A DNA stretch of 64,000 nucleotides, taken from positions 61,134-125,133 of the forward strand of contig NZ_FNDG01000018.1 in the NCBI RefSeq assembly GCF_900100535.1. The letters run 5' to 3'. Below, piece by piece: positions 1 through 8,790 of the stretch. The DNA is from Phytopseudomonas flavescens. GTDB taxonomy: Bacteria; Pseudomonadota; Gammaproteobacteria; Pseudomonadales; Pseudomonadaceae. The translations under genes were made by a program, and so were the position numbers. Position 1 is the first letter of the stretch; each line of letters starts with the position of its first letter. The notes under the pieces were generated by a model that ran no database searches, had not been told where the DNA came from, and was given only the letters and a program-made list of their open reading frames with translations.

Positions 1-689
1 GCAGCAGCCTGCAAGGACAGAACACCGAGCGTAATGCCCAGAAAGCCACTGCCCGCATCGCCCATGAAAATACGAGCCGGAGGGAAATTCCAGATCAGAA
101 AGCCGAGCACGGCGGCTGCCAGCGACAAGACGATAATCAGTGAGCCATCGGCATTTCCGAGCCAGACGTATAGCAAGGCTCCTCCAATACAAACGCAGAT
201 GGCCTCCACACTGGCGATACCGTCAATGCCGTCCATGAAGTTGTACAGGTTGAGCAACCAGACCAGATAGATGGCTGCCAGCACATGGCCGAACCAGCCT
301 AGATCGACCACGGAGCCAAACAAACTGATTGCCGGCAGGCCACCCAGCCAGAAAAGCGCCCAGGTAGCGGCCGCAAAATGGCCGAGCAGCCGCCAGCGAG
401 CCGCGATGTGCCCGTGATCGTCAAGAAAGCCAACCACAGCCACCAGCCCGCCTGCCCCGCCCAATGCAAAGGCTGTAGCACTGTCGACTCGACCAAGTAA
501 CGCTAGGCCGAACACGGCAAGGATGAAGCACACCACGATGGCCACACCGCCACCGCGAGGTGTAGGCACCGAGTGTGAGCTGCGTGCATTGGGGATATCC
601 ATCAGGCTGCTAGCCAGGGCGTAGCGCCTCAACAACCAAGTCAGCAGACAGGACGTGCTGGCGACTACCAGCAAAACAGTGATCAACAA
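1..689 (-). CDS. wbpL: WbpL-like initiating glycosyltransferase (partial, C-terminus beyond left edge)
   Basis: This is an integral membrane sugar-1-phosphate transferase of the MraY/WecA (GT4) family. WbpL starts the O-unit by putting a HexNAc phosphate onto undecaprenyl phosphate at the inner membrane. About 229 residues are visible. The sequence has hydrophobic segments throughout, an early DIPNARSSH stretch, the NFMDGIDG motif near residue 150 and FMGDAGSGF near residue 208, all family hallmarks. I chose a TTG start at 689 because a GGAGAG sits about 6 bases upstream and no ATG fits; a second TTG follows directly at 686. It is the last visible gene of the O-antigen operon, as in P. aeruginosa where wbpL precedes wbpM. 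The stop codon is outside the window. Confidence 0.9.
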   Translation of the reverse strand, partial: MLITVLLVVASTSCLLTWLLRRYALASSLMDIPNARSSHSVPTPRGGGVAIVVCFILAVFGLALLGRVDSATAFALGGAGGLVAVVGFLDDHGHIAARWRLLGHFAAATWALFWLGGLPAISLFGSVVDLGWFGHVLAAIYLVWLLNLYNFMDGIDGIASVEAICVCIGGALLYVWLGNADGSLIIVLSLAAAVLGFLIWNFPPARIFMGDAGSGFLGITLGVLSLQAA

Positions 690-732
690 TTAATCTCTCC
701 TAACTCCCGCCGCTCACGGCAGGCATTGCTGT

Positions 733-1686
733 TCAGCCAGCGTCGAAGGCAAGTGCCGTTTTGCGCAATGCATCATCGACGCTCACGGGCGGCGTCCACC
801 CCAGCAGTTCTCGGGTTTTAGCGATGTCCACCTGCAAGGAACCACATAGCCGCTGAGCGATGGCGCGTCGGCCAAGCATTGCCGCACCGGCTTGCAGCAG
901 AGTGGCTGGCACCGGGAGCAATCTTGCGGGTCGCCCAAGCGCGTTACCCATGCGCTGCAGCAATTGAGTCGTGGATAGGTCCTCACCGTCACTGACCAGA
1001 AATGTCTGGTTGGCCGCCGCCGGGTGATCGATACAAGTGGCTATCAGATCCACGAGGTTGTCCACTGCAACCAGACTGCGCTTGTTTCCTGTAGCGCCAA
1101 GCGGCAGTGGTATGCCTTTGCGCAACCAGCTCATCATGCTGCGGAAGTTGGCTTTCACGCCCGGGCCGTAAACGAGCACGGGCCTGATGATCACCACCTG
1201 CATGCCGGTCTCGTTCGCCAGTGAGCGCAGGCCCTGCTCGGCCTCCATCTTGGATACGCCATAAGGGTCCTGGGGGGCGGGCGTATCGTCTGCCCGATAA
1301 GCATGCCCTGGCTGGGTGCCCTCGCCATTGACCTTGATCGAACTGATGAACACGAAGCGCTGCACGCCAGCTGCGGCCGCCTGCCTGGCAAGGCTCAGGG
1401 TGCCGTCAACGTTGGCCTTGCGAAATTCCACCAGAGGATCGGCGGCCGTATCGTTCATGACGTGAACGCGAGCTGCGCTGTGGATGACAACCGAAACGCC
1501 CTCGAGCGAGGTGGTCCAGTCCACATCTGCCGCCAGCCCACCTACCAGCGGGTTAACGACGCTCACTGGTGCCTGGGTCAAGGGGGAGCGCGAGGGGGCA
1601 ATCAACTCGTGGCCTTCCTGATGCAAACGTTCGAGCAGTGTGCGGCCGACAAAACCACTGCCACCTGTAACCATTATTCGTTTCAT
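733..1686 (-). CDS. wbjF: NAD-dependent sugar epimerase/reductase, WbjF/WbpV/WbpK type
   Basis: A 317-residue extended SDR protein, the normal size for nucleotide-sugar epimerases. The N-terminus carries the NAD-binding GGSGFVG motif (residues 8-14), and a catalytic Tyr-x-x-x-Lys (YGVSK) lies near residue 142. Relatives next to wbpL in P. aeruginosa (WbpV, WbpK, WbjF) are thought to reduce or epimerise the 4-keto-6-deoxy-HexNAc intermediate made by WbpM, giving the UDP-QuiNAc or UDP-D-FucNAc that WbpL uses. The start ATG overlaps the stop of the upstream glycosyltransferase gene (ATGA at 1683-1686), so the two are translationally coupled. The family is certain. Which 4-epimer it makes cannot be read from sequence, and the symbol is taken from the O11-like gene order. 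Confidence 0.82.
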   Translation of the reverse strand: MKRIMVTGGSGFVGRTLLERLHQEGHELIAPSRSPLTQAPVSVVNPLVGGLAADVDWTTSLEGVSVVIHSAARVHVMNDTAADPLVEFRKANVDGTLSLARQAAAAGVQRFVFISSIKVNGEGTQPGHAYRADDTPAPQDPYGVSKMEAEQGLRSLANETGMQVVIIRPVLVYGPGVKANFRSMMSWLRKGIPLPLGATGNKRSLVAVDNLVDLIATCIDHPAAANQTFLVSDGEDLSTTQLLQRMGNALGRPARLLPVPATLLQAGAAMLGRRAIAQRLCGSLQVDIAKTRELLGWTPPVSVDDALRKTALAFDAG

Positions 1687-2963
1687 GATTGCTTTCGATC
1701 CCTGCGCGTTCCCTGCCGGAACAGGCGCTCCAGATTAGAGAAGATCTTTTCCTTGGAGAACTGATCATCGTAATAGCGCTTACCTGCTTCCCCCATAGCA
1801 ACGCGCTCCTGCGAGGTCATAGCCGCCATGCGTTGCACGATGAGAGACAGGCCCTCCTGATCGCCAGAAGCGCAGGCGAGTCCTGCTCCCGACTCCTCGA
1901 TGACACGTGCGGCCTCGCCACCAATCATCCCGAGCACAGGCTTGCCTGACGCCAGATAAGCCTGAACCTTGCCCGGAATGGTCTTGGCGAATACCTCGTT
2001 GGTCTTCAGCGAAACCAGTAGCGCATCCGCCGTGGCGAAAAGCCCCGGCATGGCATCCAGCGGGTGGCGACCAAGCAAAAGCACGTTGTCGAGGTTGCGT
2101 TGCGCGACCTCACGCTGCAGCCAATCGCTCATGCGGCCGTCCCCTACCAGCACCCAGCGGACCTTGACGGTGTCTCGCAGGGCCTGAGCCACATCGAGAA
2201 TCGCGGGAAAATCCTGCGCTTCGCCCAGATTGCCGGCGAACAGAATGGTGAATTCGTCCGGAGAGCGCGCCAGCAAAGGCGATGCCCCTTCAGGTAGCTC
2301 GTTGAATCCGTCTTCTGCCCAACTGGGGAAATACACCAGCCGCTCGTCATCGATAGGCCGGGTACAGTAAGAACGCACGCTATCCAGGAAAGCGCGTGAT
2401 TGAAGCAGCAGGTAATCGGTACGGTTGTAGATCCAGGAAACCATCTTGCCCACTAATGCGAGGGCCCGGTCATCATGGACTACACCGACCGCGCGCAGGG
2501 TCTCCGGCCACAAATCCAGCACCCACACGCTGACTGGTGCCTTTTTCAGCCTGCCAATCACCAGAGCCGGAATGGCCGACATGATCGGCGAGACTGCATA
2601 GACGAAAACCCCATCGAATTCTCGGCCCCGCAGCTTCCAACTGCCCAGCAACGAACCACTGACTACGAACGACAGGTAGTTGAGAACAAGAGTGAGGCTG
2701 CGCTTGCCGCGCGGGATGAACGGTACGCGCACCACCTCCGCGCCGCGATAACTGGCGAATTGCTCCGGCGCCTCGCGATAAGCCTCGAATACCTGACCCT
2801 CAGGGTAATTCGGCAATGCCGTGAGCACGGTAACCTCATGCCCTCTACGCACCAGCTCTTCGGCCATGTCATTGACGCGCATGTTCTCGGGCCAGAAATA
2901 CTGGCTGACGATCAATATCTTCAGTTTTCCCTCTCGCATGCGCGTCAGTCGTTCCGTTTCCAT
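1683..2963 (-). CDS. wbjE: Glycosyltransferase family 4 (WbjE-like, probable FucNAc transferase)
   Basis: A 426-residue GT-B fold glycosyltransferase with an N-terminal acceptor domain (KILIVSQYFWPE near residue 14) and a C-terminal donor domain containing FAGNLGEAQ and a late GKVQAYLASGKP block, as in the WbuB/WbjE family that adds L-FucNAc on the cytoplasmic face of the membrane. It lies directly downstream of wbjBCD, which make UDP-L-FucNAc, and this is the order in P. aeruginosa O11. The coordinates use the first ATG, which overlaps the end of wbjD by 19 bases. An in-frame ATG at 2939 gives an N-terminus closer to the family; neither has a strong ribosome site. The sugar specificity is inferred from context. 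Confidence 0.85.
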   Translation of the reverse strand: METERLTRMREGKLKILIVSQYFWPENMRVNDMAEELVRRGHEVTVLTALPNYPEGQVFEAYREAPEQFASYRGAEVVRVPFIPRGKRSLTLVLNYLSFVVSGSLLGSWKLRGREFDGVFVYAVSPIMSAIPALVIGRLKKAPVSVWVLDLWPETLRAVGVVHDDRALALVGKMVSWIYNRTDYLLLQSRAFLDSVRSYCTRPIDDERLVYFPSWAEDGFNELPEGASPLLARSPDEFTILFAGNLGEAQDFPAILDVAQALRDTVKVRWVLVGDGRMSDWLQREVAQRNLDNVLLLGRHPLDAMPGLFATADALLVSLKTNEVFAKTIPGKVQAYLASGKPVLGMIGGEAARVIEESGAGLACASGDQEGLSLIVQRMAAMTSQERVAMGEAGKRYYDDQFSKEKIFSNLERLFRQGTRRDRKQS

Positions 2964-4078
2964 ACCGTGCGCATCACGTAGTCGCGATAGCTATGAACGA
3001 TCCGTACGACTTTGTCCGCTACATTGGGCATGCTGTAATCGGCAACCAAGCGCAGGCTGCGTTCGTCACCGCGGCCCTGGGACTCGAGTACCTGAAGCGC
3101 CTGCATCACTCGCTCTACCTCTAGCCCCACCATCATCACCGAGGCTTCTTCCATCCCCTCGGGACGCTCATGGGCCTCACGAATGTTCAGCGCAGGGAAG
3201 TTCAGAATCGAGGACTCTTCCGAAATGGTGCCGCTGTCGGACAACACAGCTTTGGCGCAGGCCTGCAGCTTGTTGTAATCCTTGAACCCCAGCGGTTTGA
3301 GCAGCCGCACATTGGGATGGAAGGTCACGCCCAATGCATCCACGCGTTTCTGGGTGCGGGGGTGGGTAGAAACGATGACCGGCATGCCGTAATGCGCAGC
3401 GACCTGGTTCAAGGTCTCGGCCAGTTTGCGGAAGTTCTTTTCCGAGTCGATGTTCTCTTCACGGTGCGCGCTGACGACGAAGAACTTGCCCTCCTCCAAT
3501 CCAAGACGCTGAAGGACGTCAGAGGCGTCAATGCCTGCACGATAGTAGGTCAACACTTCGAACATCGGGCTGCCGGTCTTGATCACCATGTCCGGTGATA
3601 ACCCTTCACGCAGCAGGTAGTCGCGGGCAATGGTGCTATAGGTCAGGTTGATATCCGCCGTGTGATCGACGATCCGGCGGTTGATCTCTTCCGGCACACG
3701 CATATCGAAACAGCGGTTGCCTGCTTCCATATGGAAGGTGGGGATCTTGCGTCGCTTGGCTGGAATCACCGCCATGCAGCTATTGGTATCACCCAACACC
3801 AGCAACGCATCCGGTTGGACTTCAGCCAACACCTTATCGACCGCGATGATCACATTGCCGATGGTTTCTGCGCCAGTGGCGCCCGCGGCGTTGAGAAAAT
3901 GGTCAGGCCGGCGAATACCCAGGTCGTCGAAGAAAATCTCGTTGAGCTCGTAATCGTAATTCTGCCCGGTATGGATCAACACATGATCGCAATGCTCGTC
4001 CAGCTTGGCCATCACTCGGGCCAGGCGGATAATTTCGGGACGGGTGCCAACGACCGTGGCAACTTTCAGCTTTTTCAT
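2945..4078 (-). CDS. wbjD: UDP-N-acetyl-L-fucosamine synthase, UDP-GlcNAc 2-epimerase family
   Basis: A 377-residue non-hydrolysing UDP-HexNAc 2-epimerase. The start GTRPEIIRLARV, the GDTNSC motif, HMEAGNRCFD and a late DSGTISEE segment are typical of the WbjD/FnlC/CapG branch, which performs the last C2 epimerisation to UDP-L-FucNAc. I judge it not to be WbpI, whose corresponding motifs differ (for example HIEAGLRSF). The gene overlaps wbjC by ATGA (4075-4078), with AGGTGA just upstream of the ATG. It completes the wbjB-wbjC-wbjD cassette known from P. aeruginosa O11 and staphylococcal type 5/8 capsule loci. Confidence 0.93.
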   Translation of the reverse strand: MKKLKVATVVGTRPEIIRLARVMAKLDEHCDHVLIHTGQNYDYELNEIFFDDLGIRRPDHFLNAAGATGAETIGNVIIAVDKVLAEVQPDALLVLGDTNSCMAVIPAKRRKIPTFHMEAGNRCFDMRVPEEINRRIVDHTADINLTYSTIARDYLLREGLSPDMVIKTGSPMFEVLTYYRAGIDASDVLQRLGLEEGKFFVVSAHREENIDSEKNFRKLAETLNQVAAHYGMPVIVSTHPRTQKRVDALGVTFHPNVRLLKPLGFKDYNKLQACAKAVLSDSGTISEESSILNFPALNIREAHERPEGMEEASVMMVGLEVERVMQALQVLESQGRGDERSLRLVADYSMPNVADKVVRIVHSYRDYVMRTVWKRND

Positions 4079-5178
4079 GGTTTCACCTGGCAGGCGTAGG
4101 TATCAGGGTGAGCGCGGTCGAAGATCTCATTCGCCCAGAGCATCACGATCATCTCGTCATCACCAACATTGGTAATGTCGTGTGTCCAGCCGGGCACGGT
4201 TTCAACGATCTCCGGCTTGTCGCCTTCCGTAATGAGTTCATGGAGCTCGCCGGAAACCATATGCCGGAAACCAAAACGGGCGCGGCCCTTGATGACCAGG
4301 AACTTCTCGGTCTTGGTGTGGTGATAATGACCGCCGCGCGTGATGCCGGGGTGAGCCGTGAAGAATGAGAATTGCCCACTGTCGGGGGTTTTCAGCATCT
4401 CGACGAACACACCACGCGGATCACCATACTTGGGAACTTCGTAGGTGAATCGCTCTGGAGGCAGGTAACTCAAATACGTCGAGTAAAGGGCACGCACGAA
4501 GCCTTCACCTACCCGATCCGTAATCAGGGTATTGCGACTTTCCTTGAAACCACGCAAACGATCAGCGATCTCGCCAACACTGACCCGGTATTGCGGTTCA
4601 ACGTCAACGCCTTTGGTTTCTCCCGACATTAACGCAAGGAAGTGGGCAATAACGTCGTCGATATACACCAGAGTGATGACGGCTGCGGGGTCGTTGATCT
4701 GGATAGGCAGATCACGGGCAATGTTGTGGCAGAACGTGGCCACCGCCGAGTTGTAGTTCGGCTTGGCCCATTTACCAAATACATTCGGCAAGCGCAGAAG
4801 ATGCACAGCGCTGCCGTGCTGCTGTGCAAGTGCATGCAAGGCCTCTTCAGCTCCACGCTTGCTGACTCCGTAAGGGTTGTCCAGCGAGGCCTGGCTCGAC
4901 GAGGTATATACAACAGGAATCTGCCGGCCGCTGGCTTCAATCGCCTTGCAAAGCTCAACGGTAAGCTCGGTGTTGCCCTCTCTGAACTCGGCAGGATCCT
5001 GAGGCCGATTCACGCCTGCCAAGTGGAAGACGAAGTCTGCCTGGGCAATACGCTCACCGAGCGTGCTCAGGTCGTCAGAACGGCCAAAAGTGAGAATCTC
5101 GACATCCTGGCGCTCCTTGAGATGAACGATCAGATTCTTGCCAACGAAACCATTAGCACCGGTGATCAGAACTTTCAT
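4075..5178 (-). CDS. wbjC: UDP-FucNAc pathway epimerase/reductase with C-terminal cupin domain
   Basis: A 367-residue two-domain enzyme. The N-terminal SDR domain has the GANGFVG NAD-binding motif near residue 7 and a YGVSK active-site segment near residue 103. The C-terminal cupin domain (roughly residue 250 onward) contains a GGHYHHTKTEKF motif. This fusion is diagnostic of WbjC/CapF/FnlB, which epimerises at C3 and reduces the 4-keto sugar on the way to UDP-L-FucNAc (UDP-L-PneNAc intermediate). I start at ATG 5178 because GAGGAG lies 5 bases upstream; the GTG at 5184 is possible but badly placed. The wbjB stop lies inside that ribosome site, so translation is coupled. Confidence 0.93.
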   Translation of the reverse strand: MKVLITGANGFVGKNLIVHLKERQDVEILTFGRSDDLSTLGERIAQADFVFHLAGVNRPQDPAEFREGNTELTVELCKAIEASGRQIPVVYTSSSQASLDNPYGVSKRGAEEALHALAQQHGSAVHLLRLPNVFGKWAKPNYNSAVATFCHNIARDLPIQINDPAAVITLVYIDDVIAHFLALMSGETKGVDVEPQYRVSVGEIADRLRGFKESRNTLITDRVGEGFVRALYSTYLSYLPPERFTYEVPKYGDPRGVFVEMLKTPDSGQFSFFTAHPGITRGGHYHHTKTEKFLVIKGRARFGFRHMVSGELHELITEGDKPEIVETVPGWTHDITNVGDDEMIVMLWANEIFDRAHPDTYACQVKP

Positions 5179-5180
5179 GC

Positions 5181-6215
5181 TCACTCCTCGGGCGCCGCGT
5201 CTTCGCCGCGCTGAATGGCACGCATGAAATTCAACTTGAGCAACAGCTCCTGCATGCCCGGCACGTCCAGACGTTCTGTGTTGTGCGAGTTGTAATCTTC
5301 CGTGTGGGAGATGCGCTCTTCACCTTGCTCGACGAACTTGCTGTAGTTGAGATCACGCAGATCCGGCGGCACACGGTAGTACTCACCGCGATCTTCGGCG
5401 CAGGCCATCTCCTCGCGACTCAGCAGCGCTTCGTAAAGCTTCTCGCCATGGCGAGTGCCGATGACCTGGATGGGATGGTCGGGCTTGCCCAGCAGCGAGG
5501 TCAGCGCTTGCGCGAGCACCTCAACCGTTGCAGCCGGTGCTTTCTGTACGAACAGATCACCATTGCGGCCATGCTCGAACGCGTACAGAACCAGATCGAC
5601 CGCATCAGCCAGGGTCATCATGAAACGGGTCATGTTCGGATCGGTGATCGACAGCGGCTTACCCGCGCGGATCTGATCGACGAACAGCGGGATCACCGAG
5701 CCACGTGATGCCATGACGTTGCCGTAACGGGTACCGCAGATGACGGTGCTGGCTTCATCCAGGTTACGCGATTTGGCAACCATGACCTTTTCCATCATGG
5801 CCTTGGAAATACCCATGGCGTTGATTGGATAAACAGCCTTGTCGGTACTCAGGCAGACCACGCGCTTGACGCCATTCTGGATGGCAGCTTCGAGCAGATT
5901 CTCGGTACCCAGCACGTTGGTCTTTACAGCTTCCATCGGGTGGAACTCGCAAGATGGAACTTGCTTGAGTGCAGCCGCGTGGAAAATGTAATCGACACCA
6001 CGGGTTGCGTTGAGCACGCTCTGATAGTCGCGTACGTCCCCAATGTAGAACTTCAACTTGGGGCTGGAATAATGCTTGCGCATGTCATCCTGCTTCTTCT
6101 CATCCCGGCTGAAGATGCGAATCTCATCGATATCGGTATCGAGAAAGCGCTTGAGTACGGCATTACCGAAGGAGCCAGTGCCGCCAGAGATAAGCAATTT
6201 CTTTCCGTTGAACAT
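5181..6215 (-). CDS. wbjB: UDP-GlcNAc 4,6-dehydratase/5-epimerase
   Basis: A 344-residue soluble SDR of the FlaA1/CapE type. It has the GGTGSFGNAV NAD-binding motif near residue 10 and the STDKAVYPINAMG catalytic block near residue 125. WbjB starts the UDP-L-FucNAc route by removing water from UDP-GlcNAc and inverting C5. The start at 6215 is favoured over an upstream in-frame codon at 6284: family members begin right at MFNGKKLLI, and AGGA lies about 9 bases upstream. The longer form would overlap hisF2 by 38 bases. Together with wbjC and wbjD it forms a complete UDP-L-FucNAc cassette. Confidence 0.93.
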   Translation of the reverse strand: MFNGKKLLISGGTGSFGNAVLKRFLDTDIDEIRIFSRDEKKQDDMRKHYSSPKLKFYIGDVRDYQSVLNATRGVDYIFHAAALKQVPSCEFHPMEAVKTNVLGTENLLEAAIQNGVKRVVCLSTDKAVYPINAMGISKAMMEKVMVAKSRNLDEASTVICGTRYGNVMASRGSVIPLFVDQIRAGKPLSITDPNMTRFMMTLADAVDLVLYAFEHGRNGDLFVQKAPAATVEVLAQALTSLLGKPDHPIQVIGTRHGEKLYEALLSREEMACAEDRGEYYRVPPDLRDLNYSKFVEQGEERISHTEDYNSHNTERLDVPGMQELLLKLNFMRAIQRGEDAAPEE

Positions 6216-6246
6216 ATGCAATCCTGAAATCTGAATGCGAGGCAGC

Positions 6247-7032
6247 CTAGCGGCGACCTTGCAGGGCTGAATAAATAAAGTCACGTTTCTGCTGTGCGGT
6301 GGGGTAACTGATCAGCACCGCGCGGTAAGGGCCTTTGAACACGAAAAAGCTACCAGCTGACACGCCTACCACACCACAGACCGCAACCACCTTGTGCATA
6401 TCGTCGAGGCTACCTCCCCCGCCCAGCACCGTGAGTGGCACGGTCAGCACCTCACGCAAGTGAGCAGCCAGCGCTAAGTCATAGCCTTTCATCTTTCCGT
6501 CGTTATCGATGGAGTTGATGACGATTTCGCCCGCCCCGAGCTTTTCCATCTCCAAGGCCACATCGACGACGCTACGTTTTGTGTTGCGAGTGCCATTGTG
6601 CGTCCAGACGTCCTGGGTCTTGCCCAGCAACCGCTGCTTGTGATCAAGCACCACGACAACACTTTGGCGACCGATCTCAGCGGCGATTTCACTGATAAGG
6701 CCCGGGTTGGCCAGCGCAGCGGAGCTAATGGCTACCTTCTCGACACCTAGCGCAATGATGCGCTTGGCCTGCTCGGCAGTGCGCACGCCGCCACCGTAGC
6801 AAAGCGGCATTCTGCACTCGGACGCAAGGTGGGCGATCTGCTGATAGTCCGGCTCACGATCATGGGCACTGGCGTCAATATCGATGACGATGAGTTCGTC
6901 CGCTTCCTTCTCATTGAAGATCTTCACGGCATTGATCGGATCGCCGACGTATTTGGGATCCTTGAATCGCACGGTCTTGACCAGACCGCTATCCTGGATC
7001 AACAAGCAAGGGATGATACGTGGTCTCAACAT
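6247..7032 (-). CDS. hisF2: HisF-like cyclase subunit of the O-antigen amidination module
   Basis: A 261-residue TIM-barrel protein homologous to imidazole glycerol phosphate synthase subunit HisF. It has the family start RPRIIPCLLI, the conserved VIDIDAS segment near residue 50 and a GGGVRT phosphate-binding loop near residue 80. In P. aeruginosa O5 a second hisH/hisF pair next to wbpG is used not for histidine but to channel glutamine-derived ammonia for the acetamidino group of the diamino uronic acid. The position one base after hisH2 and beside wbpG supports that role. A histidine biosynthesis role is unlikely because no other his gene is present. Confidence 0.9.
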   Translation of the reverse strand: MLRPRIIPCLLIQDSGLVKTVRFKDPKYVGDPINAVKIFNEKEADELIVIDIDASAHDREPDYQQIAHLASECRMPLCYGGGVRTAEQAKRIIALGVEKVAISSAALANPGLISEIAAEIGRQSVVVVLDHKQRLLGKTQDVWTHNGTRNTKRSVVDVALEMEKLGAGEIVINSIDNDGKMKGYDLALAAHLREVLTVPLTVLGGGGSLDDMHKVVAVCGVVGVSAGSFFVFKGPYRAVLISYPTAQQKRDFIYSALQGRR

Positions 7033-7033
7033 T

Positions 7034-7648
7034 TCACAATTCCGCGAAGTTCTTCAGCAAGTCGACACCGCAGTGGTGGCTCTTCTCGGGATGGAACTGC
7101 ACCCCATACACGTTGTTCGAGGCAACGGAACAACTGAAACTGGCACCGTAAGTCGCAGTGGCAGCGATATGCGCAGGCTCAGTGCACTCGAAAAAATACG
7201 AGTGAAGGAAATAGAACAACCAGCTTTCCTGTTGGCCCTTGAACAGAGGGCTGCCAGGAGCAGGCTGTACATCATTCCAGCCCATGTGGGGTAATGCCAG
7301 CTCGCTCGATTCAGGCACCGAATGGAAGTTGCGCACCCGCCCCGGGATCCAGCCCAAGCCAGGGAGCACGCCCTCGTCACTGGAGTCGGCGAGCATTTGC
7401 ATGCCTACGCAAATGCCTAGCACAGGAATGCCCTGGCCAAGAATCATGTCATCGAGCGTCTGCCGCATGCCTGACGCGTTCAGGCGCTGCATCGCATGGT
7501 CAAATGCGCCCACGCCGGGCAGGATCAGCTTGCTGGCACCGGTCAGCTGATCAGCATTGGTCGCTACCGTGACCGGTATATGCAGTCGCTTGTAGACGTT
7601 TACGAAGGCCTGAATATTACCCAGACCGTAGTCGATGATGGTGATCAT
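7034..7648 (-). CDS. hisH2: HisH-like glutamine amidotransferase of the amidination module
   Basis: A 204-residue class I glutaminase. The nucleophile is Cys80 in GICVGMQ, and the His186-Pro-Glu188 of QFHPEKS completes the triad, so it looks catalytically intact. It should hydrolyse glutamine and pass ammonia to the HisF-like partner and WbpG. The start ATG overlaps the wbpG stop (7645-7648), and hisF2 follows after a single base, so wbpG-hisH2-hisF2 are translated as a unit. This triad is known from P. aeruginosa O5-type loci. Confidence 0.92.
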   Translation of the reverse strand: MITIIDYGLGNIQAFVNVYKRLHIPVTVATNADQLTGASKLILPGVGAFDHAMQRLNASGMRQTLDDMILGQGIPVLGICVGMQMLADSSDEGVLPGLGWIPGRVRNFHSVPESSELALPHMGWNDVQPAPGSPLFKGQQESWLFYFLHSYFFECTEPAHIAATATYGASFSCSVASNNVYGVQFHPEKSHHCGVDLLKNFAEL

Positions 7649-8778
7649 CTGAAAAGCCTTCTCTCCAATCCGAGGGCGCTCATTACACGCGAACCGATAC
7701 CGATTAGAAAGCGCTTGTTCTTGTAATCCTTATACGTTTTGTTTTCTCCCTCGAAGATCGCCTGCAATTCCGCGACCGACAGCCCCAATTTGTTGGCCAC
7801 GAACTCGAATTCAGTTTTCAGGAACTGCTCATCCATCTCCGGCTTGGCAATACGCTCCAGGGCTTGGTCACGAGTCATTTGCCCGGTCATGATCAGGCTG
7901 GAGAAATGCGCGCGGCGCTTCTCATAACCGAATTTGCGCGGCATCCAGTAGTCTTCGTAGAAGCGCGTGAAGCGGGACTCGTGGTGCTTGTGCTGGAATT
8001 TCTGCCAACCGAAACGGCGTTCGAGCTCGGCTTCAGCCTCTTTCTTGACGTACGGCACCAGATTCAGCGGCTTGACGATCTCCATGCCCAGCACTCGCTG
8101 GTAGAGGATCTTGTAGGTCATGATATCGACCAGCGGGAAGGTCTTGAGCGGACGCTTGCCGAAGCGCTTGTGGATGTCCGCGAACAACGTCTTGTCGATG
8201 CCCGGATAGCCGCCCCACTCTTCAGGCTCGCGACAGCACTCGGTCGAATAGTTGCCACCGGTCAATACATACTTGATGCCATGCTTGCGTGCGAACTTAT
8301 ACAAGCCGGAAAAAAAGGCGGCATCCTGGGGTAGATCCTGGTCTGCAATCTGCGAACGCAGGAATGCCACCTGCAGATCCTTCATCTCCTCCCAGTTGAT
8401 GACTTCGGTGTAGAGATCCAGACCAAGGCCATCTACCAGCTTCTCAATGTTGCCTACGGCCTGGTCGGTATTCCAGCCCGCATCCACGTGGAAAAGCAAT
8501 GGGCGCAGCCCCATCTTTTCCTTCGCTATATAAGCCGCGTAAGAACTATCCAGGCCGCCACTCAAGCCAATGATGCAGTCGAAATCCTTGCCCTCACCCT
8601 GCTTCTTGATTTTCGTAGCGAGTGCTGCAAGATCAGCCTCGCCCCGCGCATCGGGATGCCAGTTGGGAGCGATTTCGGATTTGAAATTGTTGCAGAAGTC
8701 ACAAACCCCGCTGGCATCAAACTTAATACCTGGATCTGTGCTATCCATAATACAAGACGTACAAATTTGATACGCCAT
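7645..8778 (-). CDS. wbpG: N-acetyl sugar amidotransferase WbpG
   Basis: A 377-residue member of the N-acetyl sugar amidotransferase (PseA/WbpG) family. It has a PP-loop ATP pyrophosphatase signature SGGLDSS at residues 73-79 and two Cys pairs (C6/C9 and C26/C29) that probably bind a metal. It activates an N-acetyl group with ATP so that it can accept ammonia, forming an acetamidino group. The start at 8778 is set by a perfect GGAGGT 4 bases upstream; an in-frame TTG at 8790 lies inside that site and is rejected. With hisH2 and hisF2 it makes the amidination module of the O-unit. Confidence 0.94.
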   Translation of the reverse strand: MAYQICTSCIMDSTDPGIKFDASGVCDFCNNFKSEIAPNWHPDARGEADLAALATKIKKQGEGKDFDCIIGLSGGLDSSYAAYIAKEKMGLRPLLFHVDAGWNTDQAVGNIEKLVDGLGLDLYTEVINWEEMKDLQVAFLRSQIADQDLPQDAAFFSGLYKFARKHGIKYVLTGGNYSTECCREPEEWGGYPGIDKTLFADIHKRFGKRPLKTFPLVDIMTYKILYQRVLGMEIVKPLNLVPYVKKEAEAELERRFGWQKFQHKHHESRFTRFYEDYWMPRKFGYEKRRAHFSSLIMTGQMTRDQALERIAKPEMDEQFLKTEFEFVANKLGLSVAELQAIFEGENKTYKDYKNKRFLIGIGSRVMSALGLERRLFR

Positions 8779-8790
8779 AACCACCTCCAA

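Noticed and set aside
2945..4078. The 2-epimerase as WbpI or WecB
   Set aside because: Motifs (NSC after GDT, HMEAGNRCFD) and its place after wbjB and wbjC fit WbjD/FnlC better.
6247..7648. The hisF/hisH pair as histidine biosynthesis genes
   Set aside because: No other his gene is near, and the pair is coupled to wbpG inside an O-antigen operon; the amidination role is the known one in this context.
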